A stretch of 64,000 bases of DNA from Verticiella sediminum (lineage in GTDB: Bacteria > Pseudomonadota > Gammaproteobacteria > Burkholderiales > Burkholderiaceae_B): NCBI RefSeq assembly GCF_007558815.1, contig NZ_VLTJ01000029.1, positions 62,001 through 126,000 of the forward strand, given 5' to 3'. Numbering within the stretch: position 1 is the first letter of the stretch; each line of letters begins with the position of its first letter. The notes under the pieces were generated by a model that saw only the letters and a list, made by a program, of their open reading frames with translations, was not told the origin of the DNA and ran no database searches. Shown here in pieces: positions 44,101 to 52,623 of the stretch. Made by a program: the position numbers and the translations under genes.

Positions 44101-45363
44101 TCAAGGCATCAGTGCGAAACCGCGCAGGCAGGCGTCATGCACCTCGCTCTGCGCGACATGCCGTTCGGCGCCCGCTGCGGGCCCCTGCCCCGGCCTGGGC
44201 AGCCGCGTGGTGGGATCGAACACCACGCCGCGCACCTCGCCGCCCGCGACACGATGGAACACCTGGGTAGCGCGTGTGCAGGCGCGCGCCTGAGCCGCCC
44301 GGGTGCGCGCCAGCGGCCCCGGATCGAGCCCGTCGCAGGCGATGACGCCTGCCATGCAGTCGGCCGGCAGCCAGACGCGCACATCCACCCAGGCTTGTTC
44401 GCGCAACCGCGCGGCGATCGCCAGGAAGGCGTCGACATCGAATCCGCCACGGCTCGGCAGGCGCAGCCAGACCTCGGTGGCGCCAGCCTGTGTGGCGCGC
44501 AGCGCCCAGGTATCCACGCCCGCCTCGCCTTGCTGGGCAAACGTGCTCGCGAGCGTGGAGAACTCGACGCCGAACACCCGGCGCGGCGGGTTTGCCGCCT
44601 GCAGGGCATCGTCGCCGAAACGCCTGCGCTCGTGGTCGGACACCACGGGCAGCGGCCTGCCATGCACATCGGCATCCGGCAGCATCAGGCGCACCTCGTC
44701 GTCCGCCGATGCGCGTATGCGCAAGGCCACGCCCGCCGCCCCGAACCGGGGCTCGACCCAGACGCGCGGTACGGTGCCGGTGATCTCGCGGATGCCGCTG
44801 GCCATTGCCGCCACGCGGCGAACCGCCTCCTCTGTCGCCTGGCGCGCCGGGTCGAAGGGCAACAGGCCCGCGAGCTCCACGTCGCGACGCACGGCCCGCA
44901 AAGCCCGCCAGGCCGGGCTTTCCGCCTCCGGCATCGCGTCAGCACTGGTGGGCGCCAGCACGGCGCGCCAGCCGTACGACGCCAGCAAGGGCCGGATCTC
45001 GCGCGCGAACTGCGCCGGCTCCTGTACGAACACCAGCACCATCGGGCGCGCGGACACACCGGCCGGATCTTCCTGGCCTGCCGCCAGGCGCACCGGATCG
45101 ACCGCATGATAGCCCTGGGCATGGAGACGGGCCAGACGCACACGCGCAGCCACCAGCGCGTCGTCCGACCAGTGCCCGTCGAGCGTCTGCGCGTCCGGCA
45201 GGAATGCCGCGCCGACCAGCGGCGCAGCCGGCGCGCCGGGTTGGGCGCTCGCGTCCGCGGCCCATCCGCGCAGCGCGATGCAGGGCACGGCGAGCAGCAG
45301 ACAGGAGAACAGCAGGAACGCGCGCCGCTGGCCGGCCCGCCGGAAAAACGTGAAGAGGGACAA
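44101..45363 (-). CDS. PgaB-like exported protein lacking the deacetylase catalytic motif
   Basis: About 420 residues from a TTG start (the only reasonable start in frame), with a signal/anchor segment RRAFLLFSCLLLAVPCIALRGWA. The layout follows poly-N-acetylglucosamine deacetylase PgaB: LARLHAQGYHAVDP, then a strand that in PgaB reads LLTFDDG but here is VLVFVQEP (109-116), then IRPLLASYGWRAVLAP. A C-terminal half resembles the PgaB glycosidase-like domain (DTWALRATQAGATEVWLRL, VDVRVWLPAD). The metal-binding Asp pair is absent, so it is probably non-catalytic. It follows the CHASE2 kinase gene after 113 nt. Confidence 0.7.
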   Translation of the reverse strand: MSLFTFFRRAGQRRAFLLFSCLLLAVPCIALRGWAADASAQPGAPAAPLVGAAFLPDAQTLDGHWSDDALVAARVRLARLHAQGYHAVDPVRLAAGQEDPAGVSARPMVLVFVQEPAQFAREIRPLLASYGWRAVLAPTSADAMPEAESPAWRALRAVRRDVELAGLLPFDPARQATEEAVRRVAAMASGIREITGTVPRVWVEPRFGAAGVALRIRASADDEVRLMLPDADVHGRPLPVVSDHERRRFGDDALQAANPPRRVFGVEFSTLASTFAQQGEAGVDTWALRATQAGATEVWLRLPSRGGFDVDAFLAIAARLREQAWVDVRVWLPADCMAGVIACDGLDPGPLARTRAAQARACTRATQVFHRVAGGEVRGVVFDPTTRLPRPGQGPAAGAERHVAQSEVHDACLRGFALMP

Positions 45364-45476
45364 TCGAGGCTCTGTCGAACGGCGCCGCGGGGCACACGCA
45401 CAGGCGCCGCCCCGTTGCGCCCCAGCCCGCACTCTACGCAAGCCTGCAGGCGGCGTGTCCGGACCGTGACGATTGT

Positions 45477-47738
45477 TTATGTTGGAGCGTCGGCCGGCGC
45501 CGCTGCGCGCGGCAGGCACAGCGTGAAGCGTGCGCCCCCGCCCGGCAGGTTCTCCGGCACCAGATGGCCGCCGTGCCGCGCCGCCACGGTGCGCACATAA
45601 GCCAGTCCCAGACCTACGCCGGCCGTTTCCGCCTGCAGCCGCACGAACGGCTGTCCGAGCTGCGCCAGAGCGGCGTCCGGCACGCCCGGGCCGGCGTCGC
45701 TCACCGACAGATGCCATTCGCCGTCGCTGGCAGCCAGCGTGATGCGCACCTGGCCGCCACGCGGGCTGAACTTGATCGCATTGCCGAGCAGGTTGACGAG
45801 CGCGCGTGTGAGCCACGAGCGATCGCCACGAACCTCGGCGCAGACGTCGGCCACGCCGGCGACCGACACACCGAGCTCGCGCGCCTGGGCCCAACAGGCG
45901 TCTTCGGCGTCCATGGCGACCTCGGCCAGGTCCAGCACTTCCACGCGCAGCGGAGCCGACTCCGCGCGCGCGAGCTGCACGAAGGACTCGGCCAGATGCA
46001 GCGCCTGGCCGGCCAGGCGCGCTACGCGGGCCTCGCGTTCGCGCGCATCGGCGGCGGCGCGCCCGTCGATCAGCGCCTGGATCGCCGCCAGCGGCGCGCG
46101 CAGGTCGTGCGACAGAAAGCGCAGCGCCTCGTCGCGCCGCTGCTCGGCCTGGCGCACGCGGGCGATGTCGACCACGGTAACGATGCCCAGGGCCGGCCCG
46201 TCGCCCAGCCACAGCGGGGCCGACTTGTAGAGGAACTCGCCGCCGTGCGCATCGATGCACTCGGCAGTGCCTTCGGCCGGCGGCGGCGCGAGCGGTTCGC
46301 GCGTATCGCGGGTGCGCAGGCCATCGAGCAAGACCGCCGCGGATACGCCAGCCAGCACGTGCGGCGCGGTGGCGCCGACGTAGGTCGCAGCCGCGCGATT
46401 GGCCAGCAACACCTGTCCCGCGCCGTCGGTCACGAGCACGGCATCGGGCAGGTGTTCGATCGACGCCGCGATGAAGGCGTTGAGCGCGCGCAGATTGTCG
46501 GTGGCCGCGCGCATCGCGGCGATGCGCCGCTCGACCGCGTCGCCGCTGGGCGCTGCCGCCGCCGGCGCGCGCGCCGGCAGCAGAGCGCGTTCATGCCTCA
46601 GGCGGGTCAGTTCCTCGTCCAGATACGCGCTGGCCGACTCCAGCCGGCGCCAGCTCCACACGGGATACGCGGCCAGGCAGACGATCACCGCGCCCGCCGG
46701 CGGATACCAGAGCCGCCAGCCGAGCCAGATCAGGGCGCTGGCCGCGCAGGCCGCCAGCGCGACGACCAGGGTCCAGAGCAAGGCATGGCTGGGCGAGGCG
46801 CGCCAATACACCGGCAACAGCAGGCACATCACCAGCAGCGTGAAAACCACGCTGCCTAGCGGCCCCGCGGCGGTGCCCGTGTCGCCGTGGGCGAGATTGG
46901 CGAGCGCGGTCGCGAGCACGTACACGCCCGGGCTGTAGGCGGTGCGCGACCTCGGCGTGGGATAGGTGTCGCCCAGCCCGCCCGCCGTCACCCCGATCAG
47001 GACCATGCGCCCGCGCAAGACGTCCGGCTCGAGTTCGCCGGCCAGTACCGCGGCAGCCGACACCGTGGGCGGCTCGCCGCGCGCGAACGTGAGCAGCACC
47101 CAGTGATCGCGCTGCCAGGCGCCGGGCGAGACCGACTGCGCCGGCGCACGCGCACCCGGCAGCGCCGGCGTCGGCGCGCCGGCCAGCCGCAGCATCTGCA
47201 CGGCGAGATGGTCCCACCACCCTTGCGAGGCGTTGCCTTCGCGCAGGAAGACGCTGCGCGCCACCCCATCGGCGTCGGTCTCGATCGACACGTGGCCGAG
47301 GGCGGCGGCGGCCTGCGCAAGTTCGGCCACCGGCGCGACCGCCTGCACACCGCCGCCCGGCGCATAGGCGGTAAAGACCGGCAGCGCCACGCGGCCGCTG
47401 CGCCGCATCGCCGCGGCCAGCGCGGCGTCCTCGTCGGCGCCGGCCGGCTCCGACAGCAGGAGATCGAGCGCGATGGCGCTCGGCTCGTCGATGGCGATGC
47501 GTTCGATCAGGTCGGCGAGCACGCGGCGATCCCAGGGCCAGCGGCCATGGGCGGCGAGGCTGGCCTCGTCGATGGCGACCACCACCGTGTCCGTGCCGGC
47601 CGCGGGCGCCAGCGCCGAGACCATGGCGTCGTAGAACATGGCGTCCAGCCGACCCAGCCCGGCCTGCGCACCCAGGGCCAAGGCGAGCAGGGCCATGGCC
47701 GCCAGCAGCCCGAGGCGATCGCGCAGCCCGGCACGCAT
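45477..47738 (-). CDS. CHASE2-PAS sensor histidine kinase
   Basis: The 753-residue membrane kinase has an N-terminal membrane helix and a periplasmic CHASE2 domain (VVVAIDEASLAAHGRWPW, ALDLLLSEPAG, VLIGVTAGGLGDTYPTP). Three transmembrane helices follow (SVVFTLLVMCLLLPVY onward), then a PAS domain (LPDAVLVTDGAGQVLLANRAA), a HisKA domain with H544 (SHDLRAPLAA) and an ATPase domain with the N box N653 (NLLGNAIKFSP), DAGPGVPD and GVGLGLAYV. It should phosphorylate the response regulator encoded upstream. It lies 5 nt after the LysM/FecR-domain gene, in one operon. Confidence 0.92.
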   Translation of the reverse strand: MRAGLRDRLGLLAAMALLALALGAQAGLGRLDAMFYDAMVSALAPAAGTDTVVVAIDEASLAAHGRWPWDRRVLADLIERIAIDEPSAIALDLLLSEPAGADEDAALAAAMRRSGRVALPVFTAYAPGGGVQAVAPVAELAQAAAALGHVSIETDADGVARSVFLREGNASQGWWDHLAVQMLRLAGAPTPALPGARAPAQSVSPGAWQRDHWVLLTFARGEPPTVSAAAVLAGELEPDVLRGRMVLIGVTAGGLGDTYPTPRSRTAYSPGVYVLATALANLAHGDTGTAAGPLGSVVFTLLVMCLLLPVYWRASPSHALLWTLVVALAACAASALIWLGWRLWYPPAGAVIVCLAAYPVWSWRRLESASAYLDEELTRLRHERALLPARAPAAAAPSGDAVERRIAAMRAATDNLRALNAFIAASIEHLPDAVLVTDGAGQVLLANRAAATYVGATAPHVLAGVSAAVLLDGLRTRDTREPLAPPPAEGTAECIDAHGGEFLYKSAPLWLGDGPALGIVTVVDIARVRQAEQRRDEALRFLSHDLRAPLAAIQALIDGRAAADAREREARVARLAGQALHLAESFVQLARAESAPLRVEVLDLAEVAMDAEDACWAQARELGVSVAGVADVCAEVRGDRSWLTRALVNLLGNAIKFSPRGGQVRITLAASDGEWHLSVSDAGPGVPDAALAQLGQPFVRLQAETAGVGLGLAYVRTVAARHGGHLVPENLPGGGARFTLCLPRAAAPADAPT

Positions 47739-47743
47739 GCCGC

Positions 47744-49378
47744 TCAGGGCAGTTCGACGCCCGCGCCGCCGTCCACGCGCAAGGCCCCCGCGCCGACGCG
47801 CACCAGGCGCCGGACGTCGAACGCCTGCGGCGTCGAGTAGCGCCGGACGTAGCCGTCGGGGTCGGTGGCCTGCACCCGCAGGTAGTAGCGCCCGCCATCG
47901 AGCGCGGGCGCATCCAGCCTGGGCGCGTCGGTCGTCAGGTCGATCTGCGGCGCGGCGAACTGCGGATCGCCGGCGACCTGCACGCGGTAGGTCTGGCCGG
48001 GCTCGCCATCCCAGTGCAGAGCGAGGCGATCGGCGCTCTGCTGCACCTCGACACGGGTGGCCACGGGCGGGCGCACCGAGAACGCCCGCGGGTCGCTGTA
48101 GGGTCCGGGCCGGCCCGGCGGCGCGCCCTCGGCAGGTACCGAACGGATGCGCCAGTAGTACTGGCCGGTGGCCAGGGCCGCCAGCGCATGCGCGGTGCCG
48201 GTCACGCGCTGCTGTACCAGCGGCTGCGCGAAATCGATGTTGCGGGCCACCTCCAGATCGTAGCTGGCCGCCTGCGTCACGGCGGCCCAGCGCAGCTCGA
48301 CATCGGCCGACGCCACCTCGCCGCCCACGTCCGGGGCCAGCGTGGCCGGGGGTTCGGGCCGCGCGCGCAGGTCGATCGGCACGCTCGCCACCGCACCCTC
48401 GATACCGTGAGCGTCGATGGCGCGGATGGCGACCAGATAGTGGCCGTCTTCCAGGCCTTCCAGGCGGGCCCTGGGCGTGGCGAACACGTCGTTGGCGACC
48501 ACCTGATCGAGCGCGGTGTCGCGCGTCAGGTAGGCCCGGTAGGCGAGCGCGCCGGGCACCGCGGGAAAGGCCACGTCGATGAGCGGTCGTTCCTGCAACA
48601 CTGGCACGCCGCCCAGATCGGGCGCTGCGAGCAGGCGCACCGGCGCCGCGGGCGCCTGCGAACTCAGGCCCATGCCGGCGCGCACGGCCACCGCCCCCGC
48701 GGACCGGGCCTGCGCGGCCACCCGCCCTTCGCTGACGTCGGCGGCCGCGCCGGCGGGGCCCATCGACACGCCGAAGCGGGTGCCGCGCACGCCGGTGGAC
48801 ATCACCGGCGTCTGCACCTCGAAGCGGTTGGCCGGCCCGGCAGTGCGGCGCGGCACGCTCGATTCCACCCGGCCGCGCGTGAGCCCTACCCGCGTATCCC
48901 CGCGCTTGCGCCGCACCGAATAGCCCAGGCGATCGAAGCGCACCTCCGAATCGCCGGCGACGCGTACCAGCGAGCCATCGGCCAGGCGCAGCGTGGCGAA
49001 ACCGTTGCGCGCCGTCACCAGCACGTCGCCGTCGAGCACCACGTCGTCCGGCGCCAGCGGCCGCGGCGCCTGCCCGGCCGCCTGCAGCGTGACGTCGCCG
49101 GAAAGATGCTCGATGCGTGCGCCGCCGGGCCGGGCGCGCAGCAGTTCGGCCGGCACCACGATGACCAGGCCCGGCGGCAGCCGCGTGGGCTGCGGGTTGC
49201 CATTGGCGAGCGCGAGCGCCTGCCACTGCGCAGGGTCGTCCAGGTAGCGCTCGGCCAGGTCGTACAGGGTGTCGCCGGCAACGACGACGTGCTGGATGGG
49301 CTGGGCTGCCCAGGACAGAGCGGCGGCGTGGCTGAGCGCGAGCACGCCCGCCAGCCGCTTCAGATGCAACAGGTTCAT
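47744..49378 (-). CDS. LysM / FecR-domain envelope protein
   Basis: This 544-residue protein has a signal peptide (HLKRLAGVLALSHAAALSWA). A LysM domain at about 28-78 (VVVAGDTLYDLAERYLDDP) likely binds peptidoglycan. A FecR domain at about 95-225 (VLVTARNGFATLRLADGS, TPVMSTGVRGTRFGVS) is followed by three or four beta-sandwich repeats, each with YRV/YYWR-type strands (QYYWRIRSVPAEG, QTYRVQVAGDPQF, RYYLRVQATDPDG). The FecR domain occurs here in a secreted protein rather than in an anti-sigma factor. Its start overlaps the response-regulator stop (ATGA), and the kinase follows 5 nt later, so it probably acts as their envelope sensor or output. Confidence 0.88.
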   Translation of the reverse strand: MNLLHLKRLAGVLALSHAAALSWAAQPIQHVVVAGDTLYDLAERYLDDPAQWQALALANGNPQPTRLPPGLVIVVPAELLRARPGGARIEHLSGDVTLQAAGQAPRPLAPDDVVLDGDVLVTARNGFATLRLADGSLVRVAGDSEVRFDRLGYSVRRKRGDTRVGLTRGRVESSVPRRTAGPANRFEVQTPVMSTGVRGTRFGVSMGPAGAAADVSEGRVAAQARSAGAVAVRAGMGLSSQAPAAPVRLLAAPDLGGVPVLQERPLIDVAFPAVPGALAYRAYLTRDTALDQVVANDVFATPRARLEGLEDGHYLVAIRAIDAHGIEGAVASVPIDLRARPEPPATLAPDVGGEVASADVELRWAAVTQAASYDLEVARNIDFAQPLVQQRVTGTAHALAALATGQYYWRIRSVPAEGAPPGRPGPYSDPRAFSVRPPVATRVEVQQSADRLALHWDGEPGQTYRVQVAGDPQFAAPQIDLTTDAPRLDAPALDGGRYYLRVQATDPDGYVRRYSTPQAFDVRRLVRVGAGALRVDGGAGVELP

Positions 49379-50082
49379 GATGCCGAACCTTCCTCCTGCG
49401 CGATGGCTTCCAGCCGGTAGCCGGCGCCATATACCGGCACGATGCGAAAACCGCGGTGCGGACGCAGGTCGAGCTTGCGCCGCAATTGGGAAATATGGGT
49501 GGCGACCGTGCGCGTATCGATGTGGCTCACGCCCCAGAGCTCGACCAGCAGCTCGTCATGGGCCAGGAGCCTGCCCTGGTTGCGGAACAGGTAGAGCGCG
49601 AGCTCGTACTCCTTGGGCTTGAGCTCCACCGGCGCGTCGGCCAGGAAGACTTGGCGCTGCCGCGTATCGAAACGATAGGCGCCGAACACGTCCGGCGCCG
49701 CGCCGCTGTCGGGATAGGCGCGCCGCAGCACGGCGCGCAGCCGCGCCAGCAGTTCGCCGCGGCGAAAGGGCTTGACGAGGTAGTCGTCGGCGCCGCTGTC
49801 CAGGCCTTCGATGATGTCCTCTTCGGTGTCGCGGCTGGTGACGAAGACGACGGGCACGCGCTGCTCGAAATGCCGGCGCACCCAGCGCACGACCTCGATG
49901 CCGGACACGCCGGGCACCTGCCAATCGATCACCAGGGCATCCAGACGCCTGCGCTGCAGCTCGCGCAGCATCGCCGAGCCATCGATATAGGCGATAACAT
50001 CGTGCCCCAGCGATTCGATCGCGCTGCGCAGCAGCGCCGCGTGCGCAGGTTCGTCCTCCAGCAATCCGATCAGCATGTCCAT
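49375..50082 (-). CDS. OmpR/PhoB-type response regulator
   Basis: The 235-residue regulator has a receiver domain with acidic D10/E11 (LLEDEPAHA), phosphoacceptor D53 (LVIDWQVPG) and the switch lysine in DYLVKPFRRGE. A winged-helix DNA-binding domain follows (ELKPKEYELALYLFRNQG, SHIDTRTVATHISQLRRKL). GTG at 50088 and ATG at 50076 are alternative starts. It is the first gene of the operon with the LysM/FecR protein and the CHASE2 kinase. Confidence 0.93.
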   Translation of the reverse strand: MDMLIGLLEDEPAHAALLRSAIESLGHDVIAYIDGSAMLRELQRRRLDALVIDWQVPGVSGIEVVRWVRRHFEQRVPVVFVTSRDTEEDIIEGLDSGADDYLVKPFRRGELLARLRAVLRRAYPDSGAAPDVFGAYRFDTRQRQVFLADAPVELKPKEYELALYLFRNQGRLLAHDELLVELWGVSHIDTRTVATHISQLRRKLDLRPHRGFRIVPVYGAGYRLEAIAQEEGSAS

Positions 50083-50211
50083 TGACACCGTTCGGGGCGC
50101 GCCGCATTGTGCCTGCGCGAGCCGCCTGGTGGTGTGCCATCAAATTCGACCGGGCTACATATTAACTTGCTTACAAAATTCTGCGCCTCAGTTACATATG
50201 CAACTTCTCTG

Positions 50212-50547
50212 TTACTGAATGATATCGGCCAGCAGGACGGTGCCGACAGCGACGCCAACAGGCAGCATCCATAAGAGAGCGTGCGGGCGATAGGTCAGCA
50301 CCAGCCCTACCGCGAGTGCGGCGGGCAGCAGCAGGCCGCACCACGCCGTCGCCCCCGCCGAAGGGCCGGCCAGGCGGATGCAGGCGAACAACGTAAGCAC
50401 CAGCGCCGCGGCGCCGATGCCGCGCAGCAGCAGGCGGGTGCCGCGCGCAAACTCGCGCGCAAGGACATCGTCCGCATGGCGCGGCATGGCCAGCGCCAGC
50501 AAGGCGAAACCGCAAAAGACCAGGGGCAGCACGGCAAGCAGGTTCAC
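50212..50547 (-). CDS. DUF3325 small membrane protein
   Basis: This 111-residue protein is almost wholly hydrophobic, with three or four membrane helices (LAVLPLVFCGFALLALAMP, GAAALVLTLFACIRLA, GLLLPAALAVGLVLTY, LWMLPVGVAVGTVLLADI). It fits DUF3325, found in siderophore-uptake loci beside PepSY proteins. Its ATG overlaps the PepSY stop by 4 nt. It is the last gene of the iron operon; its biochemical role is not known. Confidence 0.82.
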   Translation of the reverse strand: MNLLAVLPLVFCGFALLALAMPRHADDVLAREFARGTRLLLRGIGAAALVLTLFACIRLAGPSAGATAWCGLLLPAALAVGLVLTYRPHALLWMLPVGVAVGTVLLADIIQ

Positions 50548-52190
50548 GATGCGCTCCCTTCTTTCAAACCGGCGCCGGGCAGCACGGGGCTACGCGCCCT
50601 GGCGCTGCGCAGGCTAGGCGTGGCGCCGCGCTGCACGAGCCAGCGCCAGGCCGCGCCGTGCACCAGCGCGAGCAGGAGCATGGCAAGGTCGAACCCCGCC
50701 ACCGGCCATGCCCCACCGGGCACGCTGGCCCACAGGCCGAGCCCGCCGGTCAGCGGGTTGAGCAAGGGCAGCAGCGCGAACAGAACGGTCGCCAGCGCAA
50801 GCTGCTCGATCCACGCGCGGCGCGCCGGCCGCAGCCCGGCATGCAGGAAGGCCAGCGCCCACACCGCGAAGAAACCCTGGATCTCCCAGTCGGCCCGCCC
50901 GGCCAGCGTCGCGGGCAGCAGCCGGTTGAGCCAGAGGCAGGCGGCCAGCGCGAGCGACAGGCCGCCGATGGTGCCCAGGTTCAGCAGCTCGACGAGACGG
51001 TGCCCGAACGGTGTGCGCCCCGCCTTGCGGCGCTCGGGCAGCCGCTTGACCACCCACAGCACGAGCCCGGTGGCCACCATGACGGTACCCACGACACCGC
51101 AGAGAAACAGCAGCAGGCGCAGCCCCGGTCCGGCGAAACGGCCCAGGTGTGCCGCGGTGAGCACGTTGTAGACGGCGCTCGCGACGCCGGGCTCGGACCC
51201 GGCCGGCGCAGCCTGCACGGCGCCCGTCACGCCGTCGAAGACCAGGCGCCGGCTGGCGCCGCGATCCACCAGGCTCGTGCCGCCGTGCTCGCGCAGCTCC
51301 ACCGTGGCCGCCGACGTACCGGGGCGGTTCACCGCGATGCTGCCGACTTCCCTGCCCGGCCAGCGCCGCTGCGCCTCGGCCAGCATCGGCCCGACCGGCG
51401 CCAGCGGCACGCCGGCGACGACCGGTTCCGTGACGCGAGCCGCAGCGCCCGGCCCTGCGCCGCGCCCGGCCTGCTGGCGCTCGGCGAAGTAGGCCCGGGT
51501 ATCGCCGTCGTAGGCCGCGTTGATGCCGGCCGGCAGCAGCATGTACATGAACAGCAGCAGCCCGCTGAAGGTAATCATCAGGTGGAATGGCAGGGCCAGC
51601 ACGGCGGTGGCGTTGTGCGCGTCCAGCCACGATCGCTGGCCCTTGCGCGGACGAAAGGTGAAGAACTCGGTGAAGATCTTCTTGTGCGTGACCACGCCGC
51701 TCAGGATCGCAACGAACATGAGCAGCGTGGCGATCGCCACCACCCAGCGTCCCCAGACGCGCGGCATGCCGTACAGCTCGAAGTGAAAGCGGTACAGGAA
51801 ATTGCCCGCGCGCGTTTCGCGTGCCGCGATGGGTTGGCCGGTGGCCGCATCCAGCTCGGCGCGCTGCTGGCCGCCGCGCCCGGCGGGCGCACCGGCAGGA
51901 CGCCAGCTCGCCTGTACCTGCATCTGCCGTTCATTGGGCAGGGCGAGCGTCCAGGATTCGGCGTCCGGCGCCAACTGCTGCATGGTCTGCAGGGCGCGCT
52001 CGGCGGTCTGCGGCGCGGGGGCGGACCGATGCAGTTCGGGCCGGGTCCATGCGTTGACTTCGTCGAGGTAGTAGCTGAGCGTGCCGGTGAAGAACACCGC
52101 GTACAGCAGCCAGCCCAGCGGCAGCCCGGTCCAGGTGTGCAGCCACGCCATGGACTGGCGCAGTCCCTCCGCTTTGCCGTCCGGTCTCAT
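50544..52190 (-). CDS. PepSY-domain membrane protein (siderophore-iron reductase-like)
   Basis: The 548-residue inner-membrane protein starts with a PepSY_TM helix (WLHTWTGLPLGWLLYAVFFTGTLSYYLDE, residues about 15-43). It has a large periplasmic PepSY region and further helices (WVVAIATLLMFVAILSGVVTH, PFHLMITFSGLLLFMYMLL), with conserved histidines H16 and HNATA/FHLM. Such proteins accompany TonB receptors and are thought to reduce or release ferric siderophores. Both ends overlap neighbours by 4 nt. Confidence 0.9.
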   Translation of the reverse strand: MRPDGKAEGLRQSMAWLHTWTGLPLGWLLYAVFFTGTLSYYLDEVNAWTRPELHRSAPAPQTAERALQTMQQLAPDAESWTLALPNERQMQVQASWRPAGAPAGRGGQQRAELDAATGQPIAARETRAGNFLYRFHFELYGMPRVWGRWVVAIATLLMFVAILSGVVTHKKIFTEFFTFRPRKGQRSWLDAHNATAVLALPFHLMITFSGLLLFMYMLLPAGINAAYDGDTRAYFAERQQAGRGAGPGAAARVTEPVVAGVPLAPVGPMLAEAQRRWPGREVGSIAVNRPGTSAATVELREHGGTSLVDRGASRRLVFDGVTGAVQAAPAGSEPGVASAVYNVLTAAHLGRFAGPGLRLLLFLCGVVGTVMVATGLVLWVVKRLPERRKAGRTPFGHRLVELLNLGTIGGLSLALAACLWLNRLLPATLAGRADWEIQGFFAVWALAFLHAGLRPARRAWIEQLALATVLFALLPLLNPLTGGLGLWASVPGGAWPVAGFDLAMLLLALVHGAAWRWLVQRGATPSLRSARARSPVLPGAGLKEGSAS

Positions 52191-52621
52191 CGCGCACCTC
52201 GGGCTGCGCCGGCCGGCGCCGGGATCTCGTTCGCATGCATCTGGGCCAGGCCGTGGCTGGCGAGCCAGGCCAGCAGTGCCGCCAGGCAGGCGCCGGCGAG
52301 AGCGCGCCGCGTGCGCGCCTGGGCGAACACCCACATGGCCAGCACGGCCCAGGCGATGAAGCCCAGCATGGTGCCGGCCATGACCGCTTCGGCCCGCGAG
52401 GTGGCGCCCGCCAGCGCCAGGCCCAGCGCGGCGGCGCCCGCCACGTCCGAGGCGAACAGATAGCCCACGCCGCCGGCGGCCAGGCTGCGCAGCAACACGT
52501 CGACGCGGTACCGCCAGCCCGGGCCGCGGCGCACCGCGGCTGCGGGCCGGCCGCGCTTGGCGGCCCGGATGTCGGGCGTGTGCGGCGCATCGGAGGCGCC
52601 GCCTGGCATGCTCATGGTCAT
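52187..52621 (-). CDS. DUF3649 membrane protein
   Basis: This is a 144-residue protein with a polar N-terminus and three membrane helices (LLRSLAAGGVGYLFASDVAGAA, MLGFIAWAVLAMWVFAQ, LAGACLAALLAWLASHG). The family is found between TonB receptor and PepSY genes in iron loci; the function is undescribed. It starts 2 nt after the receptor stop and overlaps the PepSY start by 4 nt. Confidence 0.83.
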   Translation of the reverse strand: MTMSMPGGASDAPHTPDIRAAKRGRPAAAVRRGPGWRYRVDVLLRSLAAGGVGYLFASDVAGAAALGLALAGATSRAEAVMAGTMLGFIAWAVLAMWVFAQARTRRALAGACLAALLAWLASHGLAQMHANEIPAPAGAARGAR

Positions 52622-52623
52622 GG

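Noticed and set aside
44089-45600. 503-residue open frame on the plus strand
   Set aside because: It is antisense to the PgaB-like gene, and has no ribosome-binding site or domain.
45477-49430. Single 1317-codon open frame spanning the kinase and LysM/FecR genes
   Set aside because: The part upstream of 47738 is an Arg-rich shadow. The kinase begins at the ATG at 47738, and a different frame encodes the LysM/FecR protein.
50658-52463. 601-residue open frame on the plus strand
   Set aside because: It is antisense to the PepSY and DUF3649 genes, with Gln/Arg/His-rich low-complexity content.
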